64,000 nt of DNA from Emcibacteraceae bacterium (GTDB taxonomy: Bacteria; Pseudomonadota; Alphaproteobacteria; Sphingomonadales; Emcibacteraceae): the NCBI GenBank assembly GCA_021774795.1, contig JAJFIR010000014.1, forward strand, positions 310,001 to 374,000, read 5' to 3'. Positions 30,064 through 40,522 of the stretch are shown one piece after another (position 1 is the stretch's first letter; every line of letters begins with the position of its first letter). The notes beneath the pieces are model-generated. The model did not search any database, was not told the origin of the DNA, and saw nothing but the letters and a program-made list of their open reading frames with translations. The position numbers were made by a program, and so were the translations under genes.

Positions 30064-30103
30064 CTGTAACAAAACATTCACAAATCTGTCCCATAACTGT
30101 AAC
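30064..30103 (+). promoter_or_regulatory. Pho box array, four half-sites with exact 11-bp periodicity
   Basis: CTGTAAC(30064)-aaaa-CATTCAC(30075)-aaat-CTGTCCC(30086)-ataa-CTGTAAC(30097), upstream of pstS. Confidence 0.8.
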
Positions 30104-30209
30104 TAACCGCGATTATATTTTTCACATGAATAGAAAACAGGAAACTAAAGAAAACAAAGAAATTGCGAGTTTAAAACTCAAACTAATAAATCTTATTGGA
30201 GAAAATTAT

Positions 30210-31247
30210 ATGTATAAAAAAACAACAATAACCTTAATGGGTATTGGCATGATCGGTATGTCTTTGATTAGCACAGCCGAAGCCCGTGACCAAATTCGCA
30301 TTGTAGGTTCGTCGACCGTCTTTCCATTTTCAACTGCGGTAGCAGAAGAATTCGGGCGGTCTACATCCTTTAAAACGCCTGTCGTTGAAAGTACCGGTTC
30401 AGGTGGCGGACTAAAATTGTTCTGTGCTGGTGTTGGTGAAAGCCATCCTGACATAACAAATGCCTCCCGTGCAATCAAAGGTTCAGAAGTGGAATTATGT
30501 GCTAAAAACGGTGTTAGCGATATCATTGAGATCAAAGTGGGCTACGATGGCATTGTTCTCGCTAATTCAAAAAAAGCGCAACAAATGGATTTCAAATTGC
30601 GGGATATATGGCTTGCTCTTGCAAAAGATGTTGTCCTTGACGGTAAAATTGTACCAAATCCATATAGTACTTGGAATGAAGTAAACCCTGAACTTCCTAA
30701 CAAGAAAATTGAAGTGCTTGGCCCGCCTCCTACCTCTGGAACCAGAGATGCATTTGCGGAGCTAGCACTCGAAGGTGGCTGCAAAAAATTTCCCGAAATT
30801 AACGCCATTAAAGCAGAAAATAAGGATCAATATACAGCACTATGCCACACTATCCGCGAAGATGGTGCTTATATAGAAGCTGGTGAAAACGACAACTTAA
30901 TTGTTGGGAAACTGCAAGCAAATCCAAACGCTATAGGAGTATTCGGCTACAGTTTTCTGGAAGAAAATAATGATGTTATTCAAGGTAGTGTTGTTGAAGG
31001 GTCCCTCCCAACCTTCGAGAACATTGCCGAGAAAACCTACAAAGTATCTCGCTCTTTGTTCTTCTATGTAAAAAAAGCCCACATCAACACAGTAGTGCCC
31101 GGAATTGAAGAATACCTTGGTGAATTCCTCAGCGACAAAGCAATGGGTGATTTCGGATATCTGGCTGAAAAAGGTCTCATTCCATTACCCGGTGGTGAGT
31201 TACGAGAAATACAAAATACGGCGACCAATCTCATTGCTATGCAATAA
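30210..31247 (+). CDS. pstS: Phosphate ABC transporter substrate-binding protein
   Basis: 'QIRIVGSSTVFPFSTAVAEEFG', 'ESTGSGGGLKLFCAG'; signal peptide when started at 30210. The called start at 30057 lies immediately upstream of the Pho box, so the extended N-terminus would translate through it. Confidence 0.92.
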   Translation: MYKKTTITLMGIGMIGMSLISTAEARDQIRIVGSSTVFPFSTAVAEEFGRSTSFKTPVVESTGSGGGLKLFCAGVGESHPDITNASRAIKGSEVELCAKNGVSDIIEIKVGYDGIVLANSKKAQQMDFKLRDIWLALAKDVVLDGKIVPNPYSTWNEVNPELPNKKIEVLGPPPTSGTRDAFAELALEGGCKKFPEINAIKAENKDQYTALCHTIREDGAYIEAGENDNLIVGKLQANPNAIGVFGYSFLEENNDVIQGSVVEGSLPTFENIAEKTYKVSRSLFFYVKKAHINTVVPGIEEYLGEFLSDKAMGDFGYLAEKGLIPLPGGELREIQNTATNLIAMQ

Positions 31248-31260
31248 TCAAGCTATGAAA

Positions 31261-31286
31261 GGCTAGTTCACAGGAACTAGCCTTTT
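31261..31286 (+). terminator. Intrinsic terminator between pstS and pstC
   Basis: ggctagttc-acag-gaactagcc-tttt. Confidence 0.8.
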
Positions 31287-31424
31287 AATTTTGACTTTTA
31301 TGCTGTTATAATATTCTGTACTGGTGTAGTTAACTGATAATTTTTACGGTTGGGAAATTCAAATAAGAACCGTTAAAACATTCAAAAATCAAAATAATCT
31401 ACCATTTTTGTATTGGTATAATTT

Positions 31425-32447
31425 ATGAATATATTTCTACTTTTAGTTATTTTGACCATTGCTCTGTATGTTTTAAAATCATACGGAGTTTTCGGTCAAT
31501 TCAGCTATAAATTAGTAAAACCGTTGAAACGATCGCGAACCAAAATAGAAGCGGTTATTAAATTTATATTGCTAACATTTTCCATAATTGCCGTATTGAC
31601 GACTGTTGGTATACTATTTTCCCTTATTTTCGAAAGTGTCCGGTTTTTTGAAAAAGTTTCAATAACGGAGTTCGTTTTTGGGATAAAATGGAGCCCACAG
31701 ACAGCAATTCGCATTGACCAAATTGGTAGCTCGGGAGCCTTTGGGGCGGTCCCATTATTTATGGGTACCATGTTGATCACGGTAATAGCGGTGTCTATCG
31801 CCGCGCCAATAGGTTTAATGTCAGCGATATTTATGTCTGAATTTTCCAATAAAAAAGTCAGAAATATTGCCAAACCATTGTTGGAAATACTGGCTGGAAT
31901 TCCTACAGTAGTATACGGTTTTATCGCCGCACTCGTCGTCGCTCCCTTTATTCGCAATACAGGCGCAGCTTTAAATGTCGAAATCGCTTCTGAAAGTGCT
32001 CTTTCCGCTGGAATTGTAATGGGTGTAATGATTATTCCACTTATTTCTTCACTTTCGGATGATGTGATTAGTGTGGTGCCACAAAGCTTATCAGAAGGCT
32101 CTTTGGGCTTAGGGGCAACAAAAACCGAAACAATCTTAAAAGTAGTATTACCATCCGCGCTTCCCGGTATTGTTGGGGCTTTACTGCTTGCGACATCCCG
32201 CGCGATTGGGGAAACAATGATTGTGGTCATGGCCGCCGGGATGGCGGCAAACTTGACAGTTAACCCACTTGAAGCCGTAACAACCGTTACCGTGCAAATA
32301 GTCGCCCTTCTCACTGGCGATCAGGAATTCGCAAGCGCAAAAACTCTTTCGGCATTCGCGCTTGGCCTTGCATTATTCATTACAACATTAGTGCTTAATG
32401 CCATCGCATTAATTATAGTGCGGAAATACAGAGAGCAATATGACTGA
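31425..32447 (+). CDS. pstC: Phosphate ABC transporter permease PstC
   Basis: 'PLLEILAGIPTVVYGFIAALVVAPFI', 'EGSLGLGATKTETILKVVLPSALPGIVGALLLATSRAIGETM'. Confidence 0.93.
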   Translation: MNIFLLLVILTIALYVLKSYGVFGQFSYKLVKPLKRSRTKIEAVIKFILLTFSIIAVLTTVGILFSLIFESVRFFEKVSITEFVFGIKWSPQTAIRIDQIGSSGAFGAVPLFMGTMLITVIAVSIAAPIGLMSAIFMSEFSNKKVRNIAKPLLEILAGIPTVVYGFIAALVVAPFIRNTGAALNVEIASESALSAGIVMGVMIIPLISSLSDDVISVVPQSLSEGSLGLGATKTETILKVVLPSALPGIVGALLLATSRAIGETMIVVMAAGMAANLTVNPLEAVTTVTVQIVALLTGDQEFASAKTLSAFALGLALFITTLVLNAIALIIVRKYREQYD

Positions 32448-33768
32448 TATTCAGGAAACAGACATCGTGTCTCGCCGCGTCAACTGGCATTCGAAAAGCC
32501 AGAAAGACCGACTTGAGAGCCGATATAGAAAAGAAAAGATATTCAAGGCACTTGCTGTCTCTAGTTTATCAATTGCTATTGTTGCTTTGCTTGTTGTGCT
32601 GGTGAGTATTTTAACAACAGGAATAAGTGGATTTAAGGAAACCAGAATTGAACTTGATATATATCTGGACAGAGACATAGTTGGTGAAGTTCCTAATCTG
32701 GACGCAGCGGGCCTAAAAGACCATTATGCGACGATTAACATTAATAGTCTTCTTATCAAATCCTTACAGAAAAAGTTTCCGGAAGTTTCTTCGCGACGTG
32801 ATGTTTTCTCGCTCCTTAAATTGTTTAGTGTCGGAGCACAGTCAGACATACGTGATACCTTGATAGCCGACCCTGACCTTGTCGGTAAAACCCATACTAT
32901 ATCACTCTTATCTTCAAGCATTGTGGACATGTTTATAAAGGGTAAAATATTACGAGATGTTGAAGAAAATAACCGCAAAATATCAGACCAACAAATTGCA
33001 TGGCTTGATCAGTTTGAATTAGAAGGTAAAATAAGTCAAAATTTCAATTGGACATTTTTTACCAATGGTGACAGCAGAGAACCAGAGCTAGCCGGAGTAA
33101 GGAGCGCGACGGTTGGCTCCCTTTTAACATTATTTGTCACTTTTATAATCTCTTTTCCTATTGGTGTCGGCACGGCTATTTATCTGGAAGAATTCGCACC
33201 TAAGAACAGATATACAGACCTTATAGAGATAAACATCAACAACCTGGCAGCGGTACCATCCATCATATTCGGATTATTGGGTTTAGCTATATTCATTGGG
33301 TTTGTAGGATTACCGCGATCTGCCCCACTTGTCGGCGGTCTTACTTTGGCACTAATGACACTGCCAACAATCATTATTACGGCCCGTGCTGCAATTAAAG
33401 CAGTACCGCCTTCTATAAAAGAAGCAGCGATTGGTTTGGGTGCTTCGCATATGCAGATGGTCTTCCATCATGTGCTTCCTTTGAGCATGCCGGGAATACT
33501 CACAGGGTCAATTATCGGTATGGCACAAGCCTTGGGTGAAACAGCCCCGCTTTTAATGATCGGTATGGTCGCGTTCATTGTCGACACGCCAGGTGGAATA
33601 ATGGAGGCGTCAACAGCCCTGCCGGTTCAAGTATATCTATGGGCTGATAGCCCCGAGCGTGGTTTCCTCGAGAAAACTTCGGCGGCAATCATGGTGCTTT
33701 TGCTCTTCCTGATTGTGATGAATGGCCTAGCTATTTGGATGCGGCAAAAATTTGAAAAGAAATGGTGA
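32440..33768 (+). CDS. pstA: Phosphate ABC transporter permease PstA with long N-terminal extension
   Basis: '[23 protein letters not shown]', '[49 protein letters not shown]'. Confidence 0.93.
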   Translation: MTDIQETDIVSRRVNWHSKSQKDRLESRYRKEKIFKALAVSSLSIAIVALLVVLVSILTTGISGFKETRIELDIYLDRDIVGEVPNLDAAGLKDHYATININSLLIKSLQKKFPEVSSRRDVFSLLKLFSVGAQSDIRDTLIADPDLVGKTHTISLLSSSIVDMFIKGKILRDVEENNRKISDQQIAWLDQFELEGKISQNFNWTFFTNGDSREPELAGVRSATVGSLLTLFVTFIISFPIGVGTAIYLEEFAPKNRYTDLIEININNLAAVPSIIFGLLGLAIFIGFVGLPRSAPLVGGLTLALMTLPTIIITARAAIKAVPPSIKEAAIGLGASHMQMVFHHVLPLSMPGILTGSIIGMAQALGETAPLLMIGMVAFIVDTPGGIMEASTALPVQVYLWADSPERGFLEKTSAAIMVLLLFLIVMNGLAIWMRQKFEKKW

Positions 33769-34580
33769 ATAATATGAATATGGTAAATTTAACCGATGAG
33801 CTAGAGGCAAAAGCCGACACAAGTGCTCCAAAAATACGCGCCCAAAAAGTAAATGTACATTACAGCTCTAACCATGCACTTAAAGATATAAATTTAGATA
33901 TATACCCTAACGAAGTCACCGCTCTTATAGGACCTTCCGGATGTGGCAAATCAACCTTCTTACGTTGCCTTAACAGAATGAATGACACTATCGATATTTG
34001 CAAGGTAGAAGGGCGCATTACACTCGACGGGCAAAATATAAATGATAAAAAAATTGATGTTGTAGAACTGCGAGCTCGGGTTGGGATGGTATTTCAAAAA
34101 CCAAATCCATTTCCAAAATCAATATATGACAACGTAGCTTACGGTCCACGGATCCATGGCATCGCTCAAAACAAACAGGAACTCGATGATATCGTTTGGT
34201 CCAGCCTTAAAAAAGCGGGCCTTTGGAACGAAGTCCATGACCGCCTTGATGCCTCTGGCACTTCATTATCGGGCGGCCAACAACAACGGTTATGCATCGC
34301 AAGAACCATCGCGATCGAACCCGAAGTTATCTTGATGGATGAACCCTGCTCTGCTTTGGATCCTATAGCAACGGCTATTATCGAGGAATTAATAGAGGAT
34401 CTGAAAAATAGATATGCTATAGTTATTGTAACGCATTCTATGCAACAGGCGGCCAGGATATCCCAGAAAACAGCATTCTTTCACTTGGGAAAGTTACTTG
34501 AGCACGGCGACACAACAACTATATTCACAAACCCTGTGCACGAAAAAACAAAAGATTATATCACTGGCCGTTACGGTTAA
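33762..34580 (+). CDS. pstB: Phosphate ABC transporter ATP-binding protein
   Basis: '[19 protein letters not shown]', '[36 protein letters not shown]'. Confidence 0.96.
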   Translation: MVNNMNMVNLTDELEAKADTSAPKIRAQKVNVHYSSNHALKDINLDIYPNEVTALIGPSGCGKSTFLRCLNRMNDTIDICKVEGRITLDGQNINDKKIDVVELRARVGMVFQKPNPFPKSIYDNVAYGPRIHGIAQNKQELDDIVWSSLKKAGLWNEVHDRLDASGTSLSGGQQQRLCIARTIAIEPEVILMDEPCSALDPIATAIIEELIEDLKNRYAIVIVTHSMQQAARISQKTAFFHLGKLLEHGDTTTIFTNPVHEKTKDYITGRYG

Positions 34581-34596
34581 ATTTAAGGAACAAGTT

Positions 34597-35313
34597 ATGC
34601 CTAATTCACATATCGTAAGTTCATTTGACGAAGATTTGCAAAAACTTCGTGACAAGATCACTGACATGGCTGAGCTTGTTGCAGATCAGTTTAGTGACGC
34701 AGAATGCGCGCTTACTACAAAAGATTTAAAGCTCGCCGCTCAGGTTAAAGAAAAAGATAATTACGTCGACCAAATGGAACAGGAAATTGAGAAAACAGCG
34801 ATTGAAATGATTGCAATAAGGTCGCCAATGGCTGATGACTTGCGCGAAATTATTTCCGCAATTAAAATAAGTAATGCTTTGGAGCGAATTGGTGATTACG
34901 CAAAAAATTTATCCAAGCGCGTATCGGTTCTAAGCGAAGTTGGTGATTATACTGTAAGTTCTTCAATAATCAGCCAAATGATTTCAATCATCAATGTCAT
35001 GAACGAAGACGTTATTGATGCTTATATTCACAAAAGCCCCGAAAAAGCTATTTCCGTTTGGACACGTGACCTGGCTGTGGATAATCTTTACAATAGTTTA
35101 TTTCGTGAGCTACTGACTTATATGATGGAAAACCCGGAGTATATAACCGCTGCCACACATTTATTGTTTGTAGCAAAGAATGTAGAGCGCGCAGGCGACC
35201 ACATAACAAATATTGCTGAACTTATATATTATATTGTCGAAGGAACGCCGCTGGAAATGGTCCGCCCAAAAGGCGACAATAGTAGTGAGACAAATGTAGA
35301 ATTCTCAGGCTAA
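34597..35313 (+). CDS. phoU: Phosphate signalling regulator PhoU
   Basis: 'MPNSHIVSSFDEDLQKLRDKITDMAELVADQ', 'RIGDYAKNLSKR', 'ERAGDHITNIAE'. Start moved from 34498, which overlaps pstB, to 34597. Confidence 0.94.
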   Translation: MPNSHIVSSFDEDLQKLRDKITDMAELVADQFSDAECALTTKDLKLAAQVKEKDNYVDQMEQEIEKTAIEMIAIRSPMADDLREIISAIKISNALERIGDYAKNLSKRVSVLSEVGDYTVSSSIISQMISIINVMNEDVIDAYIHKSPEKAISVWTRDLAVDNLYNSLFRELLTYMMENPEYITAATHLLFVAKNVERAGDHITNIAELIYYIVEGTPLEMVRPKGDNSSETNVEFSG

Positions 35314-36233
35314 CTTACAATTAGTATAATCACTGGTATTGTAACGACCGAAAGCAACGTTTGTAGTGAAATGATGGCAGCCATCAACGGTGCATCACCG
35401 CCCATATATTTCGCGAGAGCGTAGGCAGTGGACGACGTTGGTACAGATACAAAAATAACCGCACTCACACTCATTATAGGTGGTAATTCGAAGTATTTTG
35501 CAGCTGCAAATACAGTGGCCGGCAAAATTATCATCTTTGACATACTCGCGATCAAGCATGGCGCGACGAATTTTCGCATATTTCCGAATTGAAGGCCAGC
35601 ACCCACACAAATTAAAGCAAGTGGCAAAGCCGCTTTACCCAAATAAGTCGTAAAATCATGGAATATGGGCAGATGGCCCCAATCAAAGTAATTAAATGTC
35701 AATCCTGCGGCGATCGCCAAAATAAAAGGGTTTCTCAAAATTTCTGAAATAATACTTGGTTTTCCTTTACCGGTGTCCGACAAAATTGATGTCATAAATA
35801 TCACGGTTAAGATATTTGAAAAACTGACCATTACAGCAACAGCCAGTGCACCGACAATTTCCCCTTGTTCGCCGAAAAACTGACTTATAACGGCAAGCGC
35901 AATAAATGAATTGTGACGCCCTCCACCTTGAATTACCGATGATAGTGATGCGGCACTCATCCCGTACATTTTGCTAGCGACGTACGCAACGGACACCGCG
36001 ACTAAGTAACCTAATATCATTGATGCAGAAAACAGACCGACTGAAAAGCTGTCCAAATCGATCACAGACGTTTTATTAAAAAGTAGTGCCGGAAATAAAA
36101 TCCAGTAAGTCAGCCTATTTATTTGGTACCAAATTTTTTCATCAGAAATCAAAATACCTTTAAGAACTCCTCCTAAAAGTATGACTAGAAATATTGGTGC
36201 AACTAAATAGATTAAATTTTGCACGTCAAACAC
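35310..36233 (-). CDS. AEC-family (auxin efflux carrier-like) transporter
   Basis: 307 aa; 'QGGGRHNSFIALAVISQFFGEQG', C-terminal 'PTSSTAYALAKYMGGDAPLMAAIISLQTLLS'. Confidence 0.88.
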   Translation of the reverse strand: MFDVQNLIYLVAPIFLVILLGGVLKGILISDEKIWYQINRLTYWILFPALLFNKTSVIDLDSFSVGLFSASMILGYLVAVSVAYVASKMYGMSAASLSSVIQGGGRHNSFIALAVISQFFGEQGEIVGALAVAVMVSFSNILTVIFMTSILSDTGKGKPSIISEILRNPFILAIAAGLTFNYFDWGHLPIFHDFTTYLGKAALPLALICVGAGLQFGNMRKFVAPCLIASMSKMIILPATVFAAAKYFELPPIMSVSAVIFVSVPTSSTAYALAKYMGGDAPLMAAIISLQTLLSVVTIPVIILIVS

Positions 36234-37148
36234 TCAATTTAACAGCAATATTATCAGTGGTAAGGTAAAAACCGATAATAATGTCTGAATGGATATTAAG
36301 GTTGCCATTAGCGGCGCATCGCCGCCCATTTGTTTTGCAAGTGGATAGCTCGCAGCACCCGCTGGCGACATGGCAAATACCATCGCGGAAACCGTTAAAA
36401 TATGGGGTAGCTCCAGATAACGTGCGAGCAAAAAAACCGTGACAGGAAAAACAATCATTTTCGCTACGGTCGCGATAACGCAAGGCAGCGTATTTTCACC
36501 AATGCTCCTAATTTGAAGGCCTGCTCCCACACAAAGAAGCGCCGTTGTCAGAGTTGTCTCACCCACACTTAATGTAAAAGCATGTAATATCGGAAGGTTA
36601 CCCAGTCCAAGAATATTAAAGACCGCCCCTACCAAAATTGCCAAGATAAACGGATTTCTTTTTAAATCTCTTAAAATACTACCCACACCCGAACCTTTAG
36701 GGGACAACATCATAGTAAGTGTAATATTGACCACCAGGTTGGTAAAGGTAACAAGCACAGCTATAATAATTGCAGCGATCATTGCTCCTTCTTCACCGAA
36801 AATCTGCGTCACAATCGCCAAAGCAATAAAGGCATTATGTCGTCCGCCACCCTGTATTACAGATGTGAGCGAGGGCACCGAAATTCGAGCCATCTTACCG
36901 GCAATAAACGAAAATAAAACAGCCATCAGAAACCCAGAAATAACGGTTATTGATAACGGGCCAAACGCAAAATTTTCGAAATTAATGACAGAAGTTTTGT
37001 TGAATAACAAGCAGGGAAACAAAACCCAGTACGCGAGCTTGTTAATATGTTGCCAAACTGTGTCTTCGGTAACCAGATGCTGTTTTACTAGTTTTCCTAG
37101 TAAAATAATCATAAAAATCGGCGCAATTAAAAAAATTAAATCTATCAT
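36234..37148 (-). CDS. AEC-family transporter, paralog of the adjacent gene
   Basis: 'QGGGRHNAFIALAIVTQIFGEEG', 'PAGAASYPLAKQMGGDAPLMATLISIQTLLS'. Confidence 0.88.
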   Translation of the reverse strand: MIDLIFLIAPIFMIILLGKLVKQHLVTEDTVWQHINKLAYWVLFPCLLFNKTSVINFENFAFGPLSITVISGFLMAVLFSFIAGKMARISVPSLTSVIQGGGRHNAFIALAIVTQIFGEEGAMIAAIIIAVLVTFTNLVVNITLTMMLSPKGSGVGSILRDLKRNPFILAILVGAVFNILGLGNLPILHAFTLSVGETTLTTALLCVGAGLQIRSIGENTLPCVIATVAKMIVFPVTVFLLARYLELPHILTVSAMVFAMSPAGAASYPLAKQMGGDAPLMATLISIQTLLSVFTLPLIILLLN

Positions 37149-37294
37149 TTACCGGTGGCCTATCTTGGTAAGAATGAGTTTCTATAGTTATACACATCAC
37201 GAAAATTTTACCACCTTATAGTTGCTTCAAAGCATATTTTGTTACATTTTAAGCTAGGGGATGGTCGTTACATTGCAACTAAGGATCGATTATT

Positions 37295-38038
37295 ATGGTA
37301 TTTCGCATTTTAGTTACATCGTGCATAATTCTAATTGCACAGAATGTTTTCTCTCAAGAAAGTTTGAGCGATGATTTCAAAATAAAAACTACGCCGCGTG
37401 AAATAACCGGATCAGAGTTGTCAGAAAAAAATAGTGATTATATTAATCCTGATCAAAAAATTATTTATGCTGTTTACCCTCCTAATGATTTTAACCCGTC
37501 TGCAAAAACAGGTATTATGGTTTTCGCCGGAGCTTACAAGGATAATCATCCCACTTTTAACTGGTTAAGTTCTGTTAGAGAAAGCAATCTAATTTATATC
37601 GAAGCTCTTGTCTCGGATGTAGATTCGTCATTTCGACAACGTCAAATACTGGCTGAAATGGCCGTACCATTACTTGAAAAAAGATATAACATTGACGAAA
37701 ACAGGATATATATTTCTGGTGAAGGACGTGTCGCTAGCGTTGTTGCCATGAACAATCCTGGTATTTTCAAAGGCGCAATTTACACAAACGGAAATTTATG
37801 GACCGAAAACGCTGAAACTAAGTTAGATTCAATTAAACAAAATAAATTTGTATTCATAACCGGAGATTTAAAAAGCCGCGCAAAACAAGCCAGGGATGTT
37901 TATGGAAAATATAAAAAAGCCGGAATTGAAAACTCAAAACTTATCTTCCTTAATCCAGTAAGAAGTTCTAAAATCAAGCGGATAGATTTAGTTAGGGCTA
38001 TTAATTATTTAGATGATCCAGATTCAAGTAGTAAATAA
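37295..38038 (+). CDS. Secreted alpha/beta-hydrolase-like protein, copy 1; catalytic residues appear lost
   Basis: Signal peptide; 'ENRIYISGEGRVASVVAMNNPGIFKGAIYTNGNLW' aligns with copies 2-4 but lacks the GxSxG serine. Confidence 0.7.
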   Translation: MVFRILVTSCIILIAQNVFSQESLSDDFKIKTTPREITGSELSEKNSDYINPDQKIIYAVYPPNDFNPSAKTGIMVFAGAYKDNHPTFNWLSSVRESNLIYIEALVSDVDSSFRQRQILAEMAVPLLEKRYNIDENRIYISGEGRVASVVAMNNPGIFKGAIYTNGNLWTENAETKLDSIKQNKFVFITGDLKSRAKQARDVYGKYKKAGIENSKLIFLNPVRSSKIKRIDLVRAINYLDDPDSSSK

Positions 38039-38069
38039 CATACAACCATTAATTATTTGAGGTGCAATA

Positions 38070-38840
38070 ATGTTTACTAGATTTTATATTTCAATTTTAT
38101 TGATTTTTTGTGTGCAACAATCAATTGCCTATTCACAGGATATTTCGCCTTCAATTCAAACCGGCGCATTTTCAATTAGCAACACACCAATTGAAATACT
38201 AGGGCAGGAAATGGCCTCGTCATATATTGATATGCTGGATCAGAATGAGCAAATTACGTGGGAAATATATGTTCCCACAACTTATGATGCGAATAAACCA
38301 TCGGGAATAATGGTATATATAAGTCCCCAGAATAGCATAAAAACACCAAATGGCTGGATGGACATCATGGAGCAAAATAACCTCATCTGGGTAGCAGCAA
38401 CTCAATCAGGTAATAAAGTGATGGCGGGAAAAAGGGTGCTTATGGCTGTTATGGCACTTCCTTTACTCCAAAAAAACTATGCCATTAATGGCAATCGCAT
38501 TTATGTTTCCGGCCTTTCTGGCGGAGGGCGCGTTGCCAGCATTGTCGCAACGCAATATCCGAATATATTTAAAGGGGGGATATATAATTGTGGTTCAAAT
38601 TTTTGGGGTGACCAAACGCCAACCCAGATCGACCTTATAAAACAAAACCGCTTTGTTTTCGTTACCGGTAGTGAAGATTTTAATTTGGAGGATACCAAAA
38701 GCGTAAGAAGTAAGTATAGAAAAGCTGGTGTGGAAAATACGAAACTTATGGTTATCCCGCGAATGGGACATCAAAATCCAAATCGAAGAAAATTTACCCA
38801 GGCCATCAAATATCTTGACGAAAATAAAGCGGTAAACTAA
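38070..38840 (+). CDS. Secreted alpha/beta hydrolase, copy 2; apparently intact
   Basis: Signal peptide; 'GNRIYVSGLSGGGRVASIVA' nucleophile elbow (Ser codon 38517-38519), 'GSEDFNLEDT', 'MGHQNPNR'. Confidence 0.8.
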   Translation: MFTRFYISILLIFCVQQSIAYSQDISPSIQTGAFSISNTPIEILGQEMASSYIDMLDQNEQITWEIYVPTTYDANKPSGIMVYISPQNSIKTPNGWMDIMEQNNLIWVAATQSGNKVMAGKRVLMAVMALPLLQKNYAINGNRIYVSGLSGGGRVASIVATQYPNIFKGGIYNCGSNFWGDQTPTQIDLIKQNRFVFVTGSEDFNLEDTKSVRSKYRKAGVENTKLMVIPRMGHQNPNRRKFTQAIKYLDENKAVN

Positions 38841-38897
38841 CCGATTTTACTGTAAGAAAATTGTCCTTTCTAAATCGACATTAACGGAGCATATTTC

Positions 38898-39644
38898 ATG
38901 TATTTACGATTGTTAATTATTTCTATTTTCATGATAATATCGCAAAATACTTTGGCGGAAGTTCCAATAAAGGGAGCTTTTAAATTAACATCTACAGCTT
39001 CCGATATCCTAGGTCCGGAAATTTCTGCGACAAACAGTTCCGTAATTAAAGAAGACGAAGAACTGAAATGGGAAGTCTTCGTGCCGTCAAGTTATAATCC
39101 GGAAAACCCACCAGGTGTAATGGTTTATGTTAGTCCCGAAAATCATATGAAAAACGTACCGGCAAGCTGGACAGGTGTTATGGAACAAAATAATTTAATT
39201 TGGATCGCCGCCACCATGTCCGGGAATACCGTTTTAACGGGCAGAAGAATTTTAAAAGCCCTAATGGCGCTACCGTTAATACAAGAATCCTATAAAATTA
39301 ATCAAAACCGCTTTTATGTTTCTGGATTTTCCGGTGGAGGGCGCATCGCTAGTATTATTGCTAAGGAGTTTCCTCATTTATTTAAAGGGGCGATTTATAA
39401 TTGTGGAGTAAATTATTGGGATAGAAAAGCCCCTTCGCGATTGGATTTGATCCAAAAGAACCGCTACGTATTTATTACAGGCACCGACGATTTTAATTTG
39501 GAAGACACCAAAAATGTATACAGAAAATATAAAAAAGCCGGTGTAAAAAATGTTAAACTTATGATCATAACACGTATGCCACATAGCAATCCTAGCCGGG
39601 TTAAATTTAATCAGGCTGTAAAATATCTTGATGATAAATCATAA
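38898..39644 (+). CDS. Secreted alpha/beta hydrolase, copy 3; apparently intact
   Basis: Signal peptide; 'QNRFYVSGFSGGGRIASIIA' (Ser codon 39330-39332), 'GTDDFNLEDT', 'MPHSNPSR'. Confidence 0.8.
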   Translation: MYLRLLIISIFMIISQNTLAEVPIKGAFKLTSTASDILGPEISATNSSVIKEDEELKWEVFVPSSYNPENPPGVMVYVSPENHMKNVPASWTGVMEQNNLIWIAATMSGNTVLTGRRILKALMALPLIQESYKINQNRFYVSGFSGGGRIASIIAKEFPHLFKGAIYNCGVNYWDRKAPSRLDLIQKNRYVFITGTDDFNLEDTKNVYRKYKKAGVKNVKLMIITRMPHSNPSRVKFNQAVKYLDDKS

Positions 39645-39754
39645 TTATTTTTCAAGTGAGAATAATTGATAATTAGTTCGCTAATATTATTCTATGCCCT
39701 ATATAAGAATATAAGTAATATAAAACTATACAAAAACACCATTAAGGGCGAAAT

Positions 39755-40519
39755 ATGTTTTTAAGATTTTTACCTTCTATTTTTCTAATTATTTTCTCAG
39801 TAAATTCAATGTCATTCGCACAGGATATTGAAAAAGGGTCTTTTATTATTAAAGCAACCAGTGGGGATATATTGGGCTTTGAAATGGCATCATCATATTC
39901 CCCGGTTCTTGAAACAAACGAAGTGATGAGTTGGTCAGTGCATGTACCTGAAAATTATAATCCGAACGATCCGCCCGGCATAATGGTCTATGTAGGGTTC
40001 AGGAAATTAGTAAAAGAACCACCTGGCTGGATGAGTGCGATGGACGATAGTAATTTAATTTGGATCAGCGCAAATAGCTCAAATAACAACATCGAGCGAA
40101 AAAAAATGCTGCTTGCAATCCTGTCCCTTCCTCTATTGCAAATGGATTACGTAATAAATACTAATAGAATTTATATCGCAGGCTATCAGCATGGTGGTGA
40201 AATTGCCAGTGCCGCCGCTCGTGTTTATCCTAATATTATTAAGGGTGGTATCTATATTAATTGCGATCCCAGAACATGGGGTAAGAAATTACCTCCACAA
40301 ATAGATGTGATGAAAGAAAACCGTTATATATTCGTTTCAGGAAAACAAAATATTGCAAAGCAAGTAATGCGTTATGCAATTAAAAAATATAACAAAGAAG
40401 GCATTAATAATACCAAACAAATGATCATAAATCATATGGGTATAACCGAAAACATCCGTCGCCCAAAATTACTTGAGGCGATAGAATATTTAGATCAAAC
40501 TGAAAATAGTGATGATTAG
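39755..40519 (+). CDS. Secreted alpha/beta-hydrolase-like protein, copy 4; catalytic residues appear lost
   Basis: Signal peptide; elbow reads 'IAGYQHGGEIASAAA' with Gln (codon 40187-40189) replacing Ser. Confidence 0.7.
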   Translation: MFLRFLPSIFLIIFSVNSMSFAQDIEKGSFIIKATSGDILGFEMASSYSPVLETNEVMSWSVHVPENYNPNDPPGIMVYVGFRKLVKEPPGWMSAMDDSNLIWISANSSNNNIERKKMLLAILSLPLLQMDYVINTNRIYIAGYQHGGEIASAAARVYPNIIKGGIYINCDPRTWGKKLPPQIDVMKENRYIFVSGKQNIAKQVMRYAIKKYNKEGINNTKQMIINHMGITENIRRPKLLEAIEYLDQTENSDD

Positions 40520-40522
40520 ACC

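Noticed and set aside
28641-30103. Short regularly spaced repeats that could suggest a CRISPR-like array
   Set aside because: The repeats are 7-bp units at 11-bp phase, matching Pho boxes; no spacers or cas genes in the window.
31505-32314. 269-aa minus-strand ORF opposite pstC
   Set aside because: Low-complexity Ile/Thr/Ser-rich translation fully antisense to a well-supported PstC; a shadow ORF.
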